From: Boswellia sacra
Lineage: Eukaryota; Streptophyta; Magnoliopsida; Sapindales; Burseraceae
Assembly (NCBI GenBank): GCA_013180625.2
Contig: SNVD02014740.1
Coordinates: 1 to 64,000, forward strand
Direction: 5' to 3'
DNA: 64,000 nt
In this document: positions 12,110 to 24,307 of the stretch, piece by piece
Layout: the number at the start of each line of letters is the position of its first letter
How positions within the stretch are numbered: position 1 is the stretch's first letter
Translations under genes and position numbers: made by a program
Notes under the pieces: generated by a model
The model's input: only the letters and a program-made list of their open reading frames with translations
The model's database searches: none
Told to the model about the DNA's origin: nothing

Positions 12110-13069
12110 GTAGGCATGAAGTTTGGGAATTAGTTCCTAGGTCATAAAATGCAAATGTCATTGAAACTAAGTAAATATTTAAGAACAAAACTGATAAGGA
12201 TAGACAAATAGTTAGGAATAAAGCTAGTTTAGTGGCACAAGGTTACACACAAGTAAAAAGCATAGACGTTGATGAAACATTTGCACTAGTAGCTAGACTT
12301 GAGTCTATCACATTACTACTTGCTATTACTTGCTTGCTTGATTTTAAATTGTATCAAATGGATGTTAAGACAGTCTTCTTGAATGTTTATCTTAATAAAA
12401 AGGCTTTTGTTGAATAGCGCAAAGGATTTGAAGATATTAAACATTCTGATTTGGTGTGTAGGTTGCATAAAGCTTTTTGTGGCTTGAAACAAGCTTATGG
12501 AGCTTGGTATGAAAGGTTGACAAATTTTCTAATTAAAAGAGGTTATACTAGGGGGTAACAATGATAAGACTTTGTTTATCAAACATGCACCTAGTCACTT
12601 TATTATTGCTCAAGTGTATGTGGATGACAATGTATTTGGCTTAACTAATAAAAACAAAACTGATGAGTTTGTTAAGTTGATGTCGGAAGAGTTTGAGATA
12701 AGCATGGTAGGAGAATTAAACTTTTTTCTTGGATTGCAGGTTAAGCAAATGAATGATGGAATATTTATATCTCAATTAAAATATGCTAAAAACATTGTAA
12801 AGAAATTTGAAATTGAAAAGACAAAACCTATGAGAACCCCTATCTGTACTAACTTGAAACTTTCAAAAGATGATGTAAGAAAGGAGGTTGATGCAAGTCT
12901 ATATAAAAGCATCATTGGCAGTTTATTGTATCTCACTGCAAGTAGACCAAATTTGTGTTTTGGTGTAGGACTTTGTGCAAGATTTCAAGCAAATCCTAAG
13001 GAATCACATTGGGCAGCAGCTAAAAGAATCATCAGGTATGTTCATAAAACTTATGATTGTGGAATATGA
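12110..13069 (+). pseudogene. Copia reverse transcriptase, decayed
   Basis: Pieces in order are LVAQGYTQVKSIDVDETFALVARLESI, with LYQMDVKTVFLNVYL (the region of the first Asp), a TAG near 12416, then LHKAFCGLKQAYGAWYERL. From 12572 comes IAQVYVDDNVFG, which contains the YVDD active site, followed by GELNFFLGLQV and SLYKSIIGSLLYLTASRPNL. The order and spacing match copia RT. Stops at 12416 and about 12556 inactivate it. Confidence 0.85.
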
Positions 13070-13551
13070 TTTTCTGAACAAACAAATGCTTGTCTTGTAG
13101 GATTTACAAATGTTTTTATCTTAGTACTAACTTGGTTTCTTGGTATAATAAAAAGCAAAATTCTATCTAATTATCGACTACAGAAGTTAAAATACGTTGC
13201 AATAGGGAGTTACTGTATACAAAGACTTTGGATAAAGGAAATGCTAAGCAATTATGGTATTGAACAAAAACCTATAATTGTGTTTTGTGATAATACAAGT
13301 GCTATAATTATTTTCAAAAATCTAGTCTAGTATTCTAGAACAAAACACATTGACATAAGATAGCATTTTATAAGAGAGCTTATAGAGTCAAACGTGATAC
13401 ACATTGAACACATCTCCATTGAAAAATAACTGACTAACTTGTTTACTGGGGTATTAGATGCAACAGGAATTTTGATTAATGAGGGGAGAGGGTTTAGTGG
13501 CAGGAATCCTTATTCTTATAAAATTTCTGATTTTAATCAAAATCAATTTTG
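13070..13551 (+). pseudogene. Copia RNase H, decayed
   Basis: After a TGA at 13068 the frame continues with the region around the copia RNase H tail, including a recognisable TKHIDIR motif near 13350 and HFIRELIES. It ends near 13551. Several stops are present. It would have removed the RNA template. Confidence 0.7.
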
Positions 13552-13769
13552 AATTTATATCATTAATTGTATTAATGATTTAGAAAATCAAATTAAATTT
13601 TGAAATTGTTTTGGAAACTAGACTAGGACTCTTTCTTTCTAAGTATATCACAAAGTTAGTTAGGATGATACTGTTCTCTATCAAAATCACGTTTTGCATC
13701 GTGCCTCTCTCTCGTCTCTTTGTTTCTTTGATAGCTTGTGCAAGTACCACACAAATCACAAAAACTACA

Positions 13770-15476
13770 ATGGCATCTTTGATTGAGTCTAAGAAAACCA
13801 CCAGCAATTTGATTTCATCAAGCAATTCTAGAGAACAAACCAATCATAGCAGTTCACAATCACAACAACAACATGTAAAGGTTCTGATTAACCCAGCAAT
13901 GAGTGACGATAAAGATGCTCCATTTGGAAGAATGAAGGACAAAATCAAACCCAAGTTCAACAAGTTTCTCATTGCTGAAGTGAAGAGCAACTTTTTGAAA
14001 TATACTTCGAAGAGAAATTATAGATTGAAAGACCTGTCAAGGTTTCTAATTTCAACAAGTATGGTTTACATGAGTTTCTTGATTCCATATATTGGATTGG
14101 AATGGTAAAAAAATTTCTGCCTCCTATTAAGACTCTCATTCATGAGTTTTATGCTAATACACCTGAGTCAATTGATAATCCAAAAAGCTTTTATTATTAC
14201 AAGGTATATTATAGAGGAAGATTGATGAAATTTTCTCCTAATGTGATTAACACATTCTTTGATATTCCTATTGGGAGTTTACATCCTATTGATGATAATT
14301 TTGATATGGAAACTATTCTTAAAGAGTTAACTGATCGTGATGATTTGGCATGGAACTCAAAAGATGGGATTGATAAAAAATATCTTACTACGAAGTATAG
14401 GGTTCTGCATAAGATAGCTCAATTTGATTGGTTCCTTTTAAACCATCAAAATCAAGTTAGAGATGATAAAGTGAAATTTCTATTCTGTTTAGGCACCAAT
14501 AGACTGACTACTTTGGGTTTATGGATATATAGGATGATAGTTCAGATAGCACCTTACAAATCCGATTATCACTTACTTATGTTTCCTTGCTTGATTCAAG
14601 GAATTTTAACTCAAAATGGTGTTCCTATGAGTTCTAAAAAGACTTTTGAAATTCTGTTAAATCCTATAACAAAAGGCTTCTTGTCGAGATTGCATGACGA
14701 ATCTGATTTGCCTAATCCTCAACCGAAAACCAAGAAGATTTAGAACAAATCCTATGAGCAATGTAGAAGAATAACTTGCTTTAATCAATGTTGCTTTAGT
14801 TGATATTGTTTAGGATATCAAGAATATTAAGGTAAAGCAATCTGAGTTAGAGAGGAAAATTGATGGCAAAGATACTGTGAATGAACAACCTCATATGCCA
14901 ACTGATGAGACAATGGAAGCAAATCCTGAGGTGTTCAAACAAGAAGAGGAATATGCTGATCAACATGCTGAACAGATTAATGTTATGACAAATAAAATAG
15001 CAGAGCAGAAGAAGAAGAAAGTCAAAGGGACTGAGCTGAAGAAAAAGAAAAAGATCAAAACGATAAAGAAGAAATCTGTCAAGAAGCAAGTAGCTAAAGA
15101 GACAACACACAATCCAAGCATAAAAGCTCCAGCATAAGAGGAACAAGAGGAACCAACACATCATGTTTCTACTTCACAACATTCTTCACCACATCATGAA
15201 AAACCTTTACATGATCCACCTCCTAAACCAGAGAAAGTAGTAGCAAAATAAATTCCACTAGAAATGGTAGCTAAGTCTCTCATGGATTTATCACAAAACT
15301 TGAAAGTGCCTCAGCATAATGAGACTAGAACTAAGAGAAGAGCTCGAGAGATCAGACAAATTTTTATTGAAGTCACTGCCTCATCCACTAATACCTCAGT
15401 TCAACAAGACACCCTAACCGCTTCTAAGCAACCTACTCCATCCCTTTGCCAATTGCCAATTCGCAAGTCTGCATGA
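13770..15476 (+). pseudogene. SIRE-type envelope-like / plant transposon protein ORF, broken
   Basis: The ATG at 13770 opens a Ser/Gln-rich N-terminus. A shift near 14102 leads to a 213-residue frame (14102-14743) with YYKVYYRGRLMKFSPNVINTFF, the core of the 'putative plant transposon protein' domain that sits after pol in SIRE1-like and Athila elements. After 14745 come a Lys/Glu-rich coil (14877-15137) and a Ser/Thr/Gln-rich tail (15264-15476). These envelope-like proteins have no proven role. Position after RNase H and before the polypurine tract is diagnostic of the lineage. At least three breaks prevent full translation. Confidence 0.75.
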
Positions 15477-16050
15477 CTGCACCGATTTCATATCCCTTTT
15501 TAAACTTCGTTTTAAATTTTATGCTCTGTTTTTAAGTTTTTTTTTAAACTTGTTCTAAAACCAACGGGAAGAAGATATGGTTTCTAACTTTATTTGTTTG
15601 TGTTTATGTTTGGGGAGAAGTTTTTAGTCAGAAGGAGTTTTTTTTAGTTGCTTATGCTCTCGTATGTTTGAACTTTGCAGGAGCTAATCTGTTTTGATTG
15701 CAGTTTTCTAAGTCATGTTTGATTAACTTTGATTTCTATGCAGCAATCTTTTTTTGTTAATTAAGTTCTATTTATTTTTTTGCATCATTAGCTTTGATAA
15801 ATTTCCTTGCAAGTTATTTGCTATGTTAGTCACATTAGCTTTGATCACTTTACTTGCAGGTTATTTGAATGTAGTCATTTTTTCTATTATGATTGTTTTT
15901 GTTATATGTTTTATAATTGACAAGTCGTTATTCCTAATGGTATTGTACTTTTAATTGTGTTTAATATCTTTGTTTTCAGTTGCATTTGACATGTTTTTAA
16001 ATGATGATCATTACTTCAGAAACAGGTTGATGTTTTCATCACAAGTTGTC

Positions 16051-16064
16051 AAAAAGGGGGAGAT
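16051..16064 (+). other. Polypurine tract of the copia element
   Basis: AAAAAGGGGGAGAT abuts the first base of the 3' LTR (TGTTAG at 16065). It is the usual copia primer for plus-strand DNA synthesis. Confidence 0.85.
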
Positions 16065-16938
16065 TGTTAGTGTCCAATGTGACACCTTGGCATATGTCAT
16101 GCACATGATTATTTTAGAAAAACTTGTAATTAAAATATTGGTTTATATTCATTCTTATTTTACTTTTTTCAAAAGCCTTTATTAGGAATATTAGATTCAT
16201 GTTGAATATCTCTCATTAGATTAGGATATTATTTTAGTCTCCTAGTTCACTTAGGAGTATAATTTATTAGTGTCATAATTTACTTAGGAGTTTATTTATA
16301 TCACTTCTTATATTATTGTTCTTTATCCTATTCTTGCAAATTGAGTTTGATTGAGATTCTACAACATATTATGAGAAGGGCAACTGAATTTCACACTATA
16401 TATAATGTTATTTCATATAACATATATATATGTGTGTATGTGTTACCACATTTCAATAAGAGAGAGAAGAGCTTCAATGCAAAAATTGAAATGCATTTTT
16501 GCTTATGTTTTACAAGAGTTTCATTCATATATGAGAGATGTGATCGTGCATGAATTTTGTTTTAGTTTGTTTGAACTACTAGTCATTTGAGAAAAACTTT
16601 GGGTTTGAGTGTTTATATAATTCAGTGTCAAACATCGTGTTTATGCATTACTTAACAGTGTATTGTTAAGTTATTAATAATAGAGAGTGAGCAGTATCAC
16701 TAGATATTGAGATCTTGTTAGGATTTTATTTTACAAAGATTAAGTTAGTGTGTGAGAGTGAGTCAGCACTATAAACGTACTTAAATATTGTACAAACAAG
16801 AACTTAGTGAATTGCAGCTCTGAGCTATCTGTGGACATATGTTTTTATAATCTAACCACGTAAAATCCACCTGTACCATTTTACATTACAGTTTATTATT
16901 ATATTATATATTACTGATCCATACTTTCATATCTCATA
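16065..16938 (+). repeat. 3' LTR of the SIRE-type copia element
   Basis: It starts TGTTAGTGTCCAATGTGACACC after the polypurine tract and ends near ATCTCATA. It aligns with 4632-5352 and retains about 150 bp near 16125-16290 that the 5' LTR has lost. The terminal CA has probably mutated, so the right border is uncertain by a few bases. Confidence 0.82.
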
Positions 16939-17708
16939 ATTATAAACTTACAAAAATTTCTAAAAATTATCAGAAAACATGCCTTAGACATTTTTATAAA
17001 AGGTTAAAATAAATCGTAAGGAATTAGTGATTGCTTAAGGAATTAGCAATGGTTTTTAAACATCTTTGAGCCTTGATATTTTGCCTTATATTACAAATTG
17101 GATATATCATATTATGAAAAAGATGTATCAAAGTATAACCCCACTCACCACACACACAATATTCATATACAGCTTGTATCATATATTAAGTCCGAACCTT
17201 AAATACTATCCATTTGATTCATCGAACAGAGTTAATTAAACTTATTTGTTTCTTCCTAAAAGCATGTCACGGCCTGTAGGTTAGAATAAAAAGAGAATAA
17301 GTTTAAAAGCACGTTTGTTTGAGATTTTCAATTGGTAATAAGAGCTTTTTTAATATTAAAACACTTTTAATTTTATTTTATGTCATTTTGGTTGCCGCCT
17401 AAGAAGAGTTTTTAGAGAATTAGAAAAGTTATTTAACACCTTCTGGGAGAAGCCTAAAATTGAGACTTTTGAAAAAATTTTTAACTTTTTTTAAAGCTTT
17501 AAAATGTCAAATATACTCTTATTAATTTTAAATATTTTATTTTATTCTTACTTTGTAATAAACTCTATTTTTGTAATTTAATTATAATTAGTATTTCTAT
17601 ATTGCCTTACTCGCTCACTTTGTATAGATATCATTGTCTCATTCTTCCACTTGATGCAAAACTATTTTCATGCCCACAAACAATTTCGCATTTTCATCCT
17701 TATTTTAG
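16939..17708. other. Gene-free AT-rich stretch
   Basis: No coding frame, RNA gene or clear repeat is visible. Sequence is AT-rich with homopolymer runs. Confidence 0.5.
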
Positions 17709-18323
17709 AAAATGGTCAATTCCAGGACCTCTCTTAAGATTTATCAAAGTCTCATATGATCCCCTTTAGTTATAAAAATCTCACATACCTTCTTTTTCCG
17801 TTAACAATGATTAGAAATTTCGAAAAAAAAAAAAAAGAAAGAAAGAATTTTCCCAAATTACCCTTAATTGGCTATTAAAAATATTTAAAATTTTAAAAAA
17901 ACCAAAAATTAAATTTAAAAAAATAAAGAAATTACTTTGAAAGACTTAAATTTTATAAAATTATTTTTCACTGGCACAAATGCAACAAATTTTTTTTAGT
18001 AAAAATTTTCTTTTTTCTTTTTTAGTTTCTAATATAATTTATTGTAGTAGTAATTATTTTTAAGACTTCTTGGGGTAATGGGTTGATGGAAGATTATAAA
18101 CAAGTTTTGAGTTATACTTTTGGTTTTTATTTTTATTTTAAAATTTTGAATATTTTTAATAGTCAATTAAGGGTAATTAGGAAAGTCCATATTTTTGTTA
18201 ACGAATTCGTAACTATTCTAATAAAGAGGAAAGATATTTAAATTTTTAGAACTAGAGATAGTTACGTGAGATTTTGATAAACCTCAATGGAAGTTTGGAA
18301 GTTTGTAGAATTGAACCATTTAA
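17709..18323. mobile_element. Foldback/MITE-like element with long imperfect terminal inverted repeats
   Basis: The left arm (AATGGTCAATTCC, then ACCTCT..., TTATCAAAGTCTCA) is mirrored at the right end (read backwards AAATGGTTCAATTCT, TTATCAAAATCTCA). The inner parts pair too (ACCCTTAATTGGCTATTAAAAATATT with ACCCTTAATTGACTATTAAAAATATT). Arms span about 200 bp each with many mismatches. There is no coding content and no target duplication that I can fix. Confidence 0.6.
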
Positions 18324-19468
18324 AAAAATAGACAAATAAAGGACATAGAATTCTATTGGTATAATTAATGGATTCCCGTCGCTATCTTTGCAAATGAAAA
18401 GAAAAGCACCTTCTTCAATTTTCTTGGAAAAAATTTAAAAAAAAAACCAGTGTAGTTTTGAAGGATTTTTAATAAAAAGTAATTTTTTGAGAATCTAAAT
18501 ATTTTAGTCAAATTAATCATCCAGTGACCAATGTACCTTTATACTGTTGTGATCAATTTACCTTTATTCCTACCTTGTGACTCCATATGTAATACTTGAT
18601 ATATAGCGTGATGCTTTATTCGATAATTTGATGCTCTAATTAACAAAAATCCGACATCATTTAATAGTTTGATACCCGACAAGACATTTATCTAATAGTT
18701 TGACAATTAGATTAAGAACAAATTTAATTATATGAACTTCATCGGAGAATTCAAACCTGACCTTATTCAAGAAGCAACGAGAATGACATATTAAAGGTTC
18801 TAAAAATTTAAATTAAGGATAGGAAAATTGCTACCAATAGAAGCAACGCATCTTCTCCATTAATCAATACTTACTATAAATCTCAATTTTATATTTCAAA
18901 AGATGTTGCACTCGCTTGGAATCATTAAATTCCATTTGATTATTTTATATTGTCAAAAAGAATTACATTTAACACCACTCAAAATCCGACTATATTCGTA
19001 TTGAATTCAAACTAATTAATGGTGAGTTTGGTATACACATACTGTATTGGATTATATTAAGTAATATTAGACAAAATACTCTATTTATATTTGATGCAAT
19101 ATTTGATTACACGATAAGCTATTTGCATAAAAAAAAAATTACTTTAACGACTCAATAACTTATTAGATCAACTTAACTATCATACAGATTTATGAGTAAA
19201 ATTACATATGTAATTAAAAATAGAAGTATTCTTTAAAATTACATATGTAATTAAAAATAGAAGTATTCGTTAAACATATCTATAACAAATCCTAATTTTT
19301 GTCTTAATTTTTGCGTTTGATTTGTTAACCAATATTTTGTGAAGTTAAAATAGAATTATTATATATAAATAAATTTATAAATATAACACTACTCTATCTT
19401 TAAAAAATTAAGAATGTAAATATATTTCACTTGAACAGGAATCGATAACTCTTAGGCTATACGCCTAG
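18324..19468. other. Gene-free stretch with a 37-bp tandem duplication
   Basis: Nothing coding is seen. Around 19198-19271 a unit containing ATTACATATGTAATTAAAAA occurs twice in tandem with near-perfect identity. Confidence 0.5.
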
Positions 19469-20474
19469 GGGCCATTTGTTTTTCTTTTTTTTTTTCTTTT
19501 TTTCACTTAACACTTTTGACACTTAACATTCATTAGCATTGATTTGTTTTTAAGTTTTCAATAAGTCTTAAGTTGACAAATTAATTTAAATATGACATGT
19601 TTACCTTTAATATTGACATATAATATTTAATAAATTATATACTTTAATCATTAAATGCTTAACAAAATTAAATTAAGATATTAATAACAATAATTATCAA
19701 TAATTAATAATAAAATGACCTATTATTAAAAATACATATCTTTTTTAATATGTTAAATATATTATGATGAATTAAGTAGATAATTTTATCAATAAAAAAT
19801 CTTTTTTATTTATTTTTAATAAAATTTCCAAATAAAATTTTCAAAATACTAAAATATGCCATGCGCCATTGATGTTGACTATTTTTAATTTAAAATACAA
19901 ATATTTGCAATTTTAAAAAAAATAAAAATTTAAGTTATATTAAAATTTATAATTAAAAATAAATAAATTATTTTTAAATTTAAAATTATAATATTAAAAT
20001 AATTAATATTTATTGATTTAATTTTTTTAAATAAAAAAGGCTATCGAACAGTGGCCGATGGCATGGCATGCTCGACGATGCTACCCATGTTACCGTGATC
20101 ATCGTTGGCCGACTGTCAAGGGATTGAACATTCAAAGTTTTAGCACATAGCAACGACGGACACCAACATTGACTCCATGGTTAATTCTACAAATTAAAAA
20201 ATCTAATTTAATTCAAAATATAAATTTGAAATTAATTTAATAAAGTTTATATAATTTTTAAATTGATATTAATTTGTATAATAAGAAATATAGAGTTATT
20301 TTGGTAATAAAATATAATTTAGATATTAGAGTAAAAAAAGGGATAAATTTTTACTTTTTCAAATAAATGATATATCATTGAAAAAAATGAAAATTGAAAA
20401 AAAAATAATTCACTTAAATCTTTAAGTTTAAATAGAATTTAAGTGAAGAGTATAAAATAACAAACAAATCCTTG
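19469..20474. mobile_element. Possible non-autonomous DNA transposon (hAT-like ends)
   Basis: The left end GGGCCATTTGTTTTTC resembles the inverse of the right end (read backwards CCAAGGATTTGTTTGTT), and both are followed inward by a CACTTAA motif. The interior is AT-rich apart from a GC-rich island at 20040-20180, and no transposase is seen. The borders and superfamily are guesses from the end sequences alone; no target duplication was confirmed. Confidence 0.3.
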
Positions 20475-21321
20475 GATTTCCTGGATATAGAAAAGCAATT
20501 CCCTATAGAGTTCTTTTTTTTTTTTTTTTTTTTAATTGTGAGTTGCAAAAGATCTAACAAGTGGAAGAAAGCAAATGGCACAATTTGGAAGTGCTTTGTC
20601 TACTTGGTGCCAGGAAGTGCTTTTGGATTAAAGTTTAATCCTCCGAAGTCCGAGCAAGTCAGGCACACAAAAGACGAAAGAATGTTCATGTACGAGGGGC
20701 TCTACTATTCTTATAATGATATAGAATTGTAAATTGGTTAAGATAGATCGAGTTTCAACAAAAAATTTAGTAAATCAATCCAGAATTAAGTCTCTATAAC
20801 TCAAATTTAAGAAACAACACATAGCTCCAAGCATTCCCAAAATTCGATATATTAATGTACCGTTAAATTAGTTTAGTGAATATTGTGGTAATACCATTTA
20901 CACAGTCATATCAACCAACACGTTTGTATATTGTATGTTGCACGCAGTTTTGAGCATCTTATTGGTCATTAGACTTGGCTCCAAATTGAACCTCAACAAA
21001 GGTATAATGAGAAGCAAGGGTTATAAATATATAGATTTGATTATAATAATTCATAATTAATGGTCTTCTTCAAATTAAAAAAGAAAAAAAATGATAGTTT
21101 TAGCTTAAACATAATAGTTAAATAGCATCACTCAAGGAAACTTTGTTAGGCCCACCAATTAAGTGGCCTGATATTGTTGGACTTCTGTTAGTGACTTGGG
21201 TTGGGTTACTTTCGGTGATGTTGGGCTCGGTTCTAGAAGTATCAGGATCAATTCAACATCTACTAGGCTTTGTTAATCGACAGCATCGATAGTTGAAGAA
21301 CAGGCATCTACAAAAAAAATA

Positions 21322-21361
<40 letters not shown>

Positions 21362-21680
21362 CAATAACAACAACAACAACTAAATATTAAATCTAAATAT
21401 CATTTTAAATATTAAATATTGAATTGATAATTAATTATTAAAAACTAAACTAAAATTGTTATAATAAATAATGCATGTAATTTAACTTTTAAAGAAAAAT
21501 AGTTATGATTTGGGTTCTAAAGGATATCCTTTAAATAAAAAATCTAAATGTTTATTTTATAGAACATAAAAGAATTTAAATCTAGATATATTTTTTATTA
21601 TAAAAAAATTCTCCTTGTTTGTACTTTACATGTTAAAGCCAACAATTATAGTAATAAACTAACAATGCAACTATGGTAAG
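20475..21680. other. Gene-free stretch with a compound microsatellite
   Basis: No gene is supported. A compound microsatellite at 21319-21380 runs (AT)n, (AAT)n, then (AAC)n. A short frame at 20472-20732 begins in a T-run and shows no recognisable domain. Confidence 0.5.
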
Positions 21681-21929
21681 GGAATGGCTACAGTCTAGCA
21701 AATGTACTCATACATCATTTTCTAAAATTATATAAAAATTATAAATTGATATACAAAAGTTGTAAATATATAAAATAAAAGTTATACGTATAACTTTTAT
21801 TTTATATATTTACAACTTTTGCACAATTACAAGTTTACAATTTTTATATAGTTATTTATAATTTTTATTCACTTATTTAAAACTTTTATACAATTTTTTG
21901 ATGTACATGTGCTATACTATAGCCATTCC
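21681..21929. mobile_element. Foldback MITE 1 with a perfect 34-bp palindrome
   Basis: Ends are GGAATGGCTACAGT and, inverted, GGAATGGCTATAGT. ATGGT occurs on both sides and may be the target duplication. Inside, 21754-21787 is followed without spacer by its exact reverse complement 21788-21821, so the DNA could extrude a 34-bp stem. It shares the motif AAAAGTTGTAAATA with the two similar elements at 22063 and 22768. Confidence 0.6.
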
Positions 21930-22062
21930 ATGGTTGTAATGGATAGTAATAATGGTTGGGGTAGTGACATTAGTGTGGTTGGATTTGCTGAGAAAACATT
22001 ATGATATTGCACGATCATCAGCTTTAAATAGAAGTAAACTAATTTCAAAATAGCCGGTTTTC

Positions 22063-22244
22063 TTATAGTATAATTGTTCTATCAGTATAGTAGTTATAAA
22101 AAATATATAAAAACGATAAACAAGTATATAAAAATTATAAAGTTAAAAATGAGTAAATAAAAATTGTAATAATTTCTATTTACTCATTTATAATTTTTAT
22201 ACATTTTTATAACTGTTATACTAATACAATAATTGTATTATAGC
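22063..22244. mobile_element. Foldback MITE 2
   Basis: The left end TTATAGTATAATTGTTCTAT and the right end read backwards (TATAATACAATTATTGTATT) pair imperfectly, followed by pairing of AGTATAGTAGTTATAAAAA with AGTATAACAGTTATAAAAA. It is a noncoding foldback related in composition to its neighbours. Confidence 0.55.
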
Positions 22245-22767
22245 AACTCCACAAAATAGTAGGTATCTACCTAAAAATCTGCTACAAATTTTAAAACAAT
22301 CCAACTATTAGATTGACCAAATCATCAATAATTGATTTGACCCCTGCAAATGAGAAATTAATTACTAGGTTAAACAAAAGTTTTTTTGTTTTATTTGCTT
22401 ATTTTTATTGAGACTTTGACAATATTAATAGAGTTGTAAGTGTTAGACTCACAAACTATCATTATAAGCTTACTAACATAAATTCATGTGGCATTAGCGT
22501 ATAATTGTCTCTTCATCATTCTTAATTATTGTTATCAATTTTTTAAATTTGTTATTATAATTGTTACATATCAGGTCAATTCGTATGGTAAGCTTATATC
22601 AAGAAATTTGCAAGGATAGTAATTTTCATATTGGTTTTATTCTATGTATTGGTTTATGCGTCAAAATTCGAAAACTCGGCTATTTTATTCTATGCACGAT
22701 GCAGGTTAGACAAGGCCACTTACGGCTAATATGTCAAAGGTCAGTGCTTACGTTCGGGTCGTTCAAC

Positions 22768-22948
22768 AGTACATCACTGTATTTATATCATTTTTGTCAA
22801 AATTAATAAAAAGTTGTAAATAAGTACCAAAAAAATATAAATAAATATATAAAAATTGTAAATTAAACATTTATATTATATTTATTTATTTATTTACAAC
22901 TCTTATAAAATTTTGATAAAAATGATGTATTGGTACAGTGATGTGTCA
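22768..22948. mobile_element. Foldback MITE 3, abutting the pararetrovirus fragment
   Basis: ACATCACTGTATTTATATCATTTTTGTCAAAAT at the left pairs with the right end read backwards (ACATCACTGTACCAATACATCATTTTTATCAAAAT). Both continue into AGTTGTAAATAA. The element ends within a few bases of the start of the caulimovirid reading frame. Confidence 0.6.
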
Positions 22949-22954
22949 TAGACA

Positions 22955-24266
22955 AACTAAAGAATTTAATGAAAAACAAATTCCAACAAAAGCTAAACCT
23001 ATACAAATGAATCAAGAATTATTACACTATTGTCAAGAAGAAATAACAGATTTGTTAAATAAAAAATTAATAAGAGAATCAAAATCACCTTGAAGTTGTG
23101 CAGCATTTTATGTAAATAAAAAAGCTGAAATAGAAAGAGGAGTTCCAAGATTAGTAATAAATTATAAACCTTTAAACAAAGTATTACAATGGATTAGATA
23201 TCCTATCCCGAATAAAAGAGATTTAATTAAAAGACTTTACGATGCAATATTATTATCAAAATTTGATATGAAAAGTGGATTTTGGCAAGTTCAAATTGCT
23301 GAACAAGATAGATATAAAACAGCCTTTACTGTACCTTTTGGACATTATGAATGGAACGTAATGCCATTTGGTCTAAAAAATGCTCCATCTGAATTTCAAC
23401 ATATAATGAATGATATATTCAACCCTTATACAAAATTCATTATTGTCTATATTGATGATATATTAGTCTTCTCTGAAGCTATAGAACAACATTTCAAGCA
23501 TTTAAGAACATTATTTTATATAATTAAGAAAAATGGTTTAGTAATTTCTGCCTCCAAAATGAAATTATTTCAAACAAAAATAAAATTTTTAGGATATGAT
23601 ATATATCAAGGAACAATAAAACCTATTCAAAGAGCAATAGAATTTGCTAATAAATTTCCAGATGAAATTAAAGATAAAAACCAATTACAAAGATTCTTAG
23701 GATCTTTAAATTATGTTTCAGAATTTTTTCCAAGTCTTAGAGAATTATGTAAACCTTTATATCAAAGGCTTACAAAAAATCCTTTACCTTGGACAGAAGA
23801 ACATACTAAAATAATTAAAATATTAAAAGAAAAAGTTAAAACTCTCCCATGTATAGGTATCCCTCATCCTGATGCTTTTATGATAGTAGAAACAGATGCC
23901 TCTGAAATAGGATATGGAGGTATTCTTAAACAATAACTACCAGAATCAAGTAAAGAAGAATTAGTTAGGTTTCATTCAGGATTATGGATCAATGCACAAA
24001 AGAATTATTCAACCATTAAAAAAGAAATTTTATCAATAGTTTTATGCATCTCTAAATTCCAAGATGATTTATTTAATAAAACATTTTTACTTCGCATTAA
24101 TTGCAAATCCGCAAAAGAAGTTTTACAAAAAGATATTAAAAATTTAGTTTCTAAACAAATCTTTGCAAGATGGCAAGCAATTTTATCAGTATTTGATTTT
24201 GAAATTGAATTTATTAAAGGAGAAAATAATTCTATTCCTGATTTCTTAACAAGAGAATTTCTATAG
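22955..24266 (+). pseudogene. Caulimovirid reverse transcriptase-RNase H, broken
   Basis: One frame carries the RT fingers (VPRLVINYKPLNKVL), the KFDMKSGFWQ motif with the first catalytic Asp, the YIDDILVFS active site near 23448-23475, the thumb (FLGYDIYQG) and the RNase H start (ETDASEIGYGGIL). The RNase H tail ends IPDFLTREF near 24266. A TGA at about 23092 (in place of a conserved Trp) and a TAA at 23933 interrupt it; the frame resumes in phase after both. It lacks an integrase, as expected for a pararetrovirus. The polyprotein parts upstream are missing. Confidence 0.85.
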
Positions 24267-24307
24267 GACAAAATCAAAGAGTGAAATATTCAGTGAGAAT
24301 ATTCAAA

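Larger units (their letters stand above)
4632..16938 (+). mobile_element. Ty1/copia retrotransposon of SIRE (Maximus) type, decayed, with nested CACTA element
   Basis: Two related LTRs (4632-5352 and 16065-16938) flank, in order, a copia gag, protease, integrase, reverse transcriptase, RNase H and an extra envelope-like gene, and then a polypurine tract. Integrase before reverse transcriptase is the copia order. The post-pol gene and large size are marks of the SIRE lineage. Every domain is broken by stops or shifts. The element is 12.3 kb as it stands and about 9 kb once the 3.3-kb CACTA insertion (6485-9778) is discounted. Flanks ACCAT (left) and ATTAT (right) are not a convincing target duplication, which fits old age. 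Confidence 0.88.

Noticed and set aside
15754..15954. Hydrophobic frame after the envelope-like gene
   Set aside because: T-rich noncoding sequence near the polypurine tract gives a false membrane protein.
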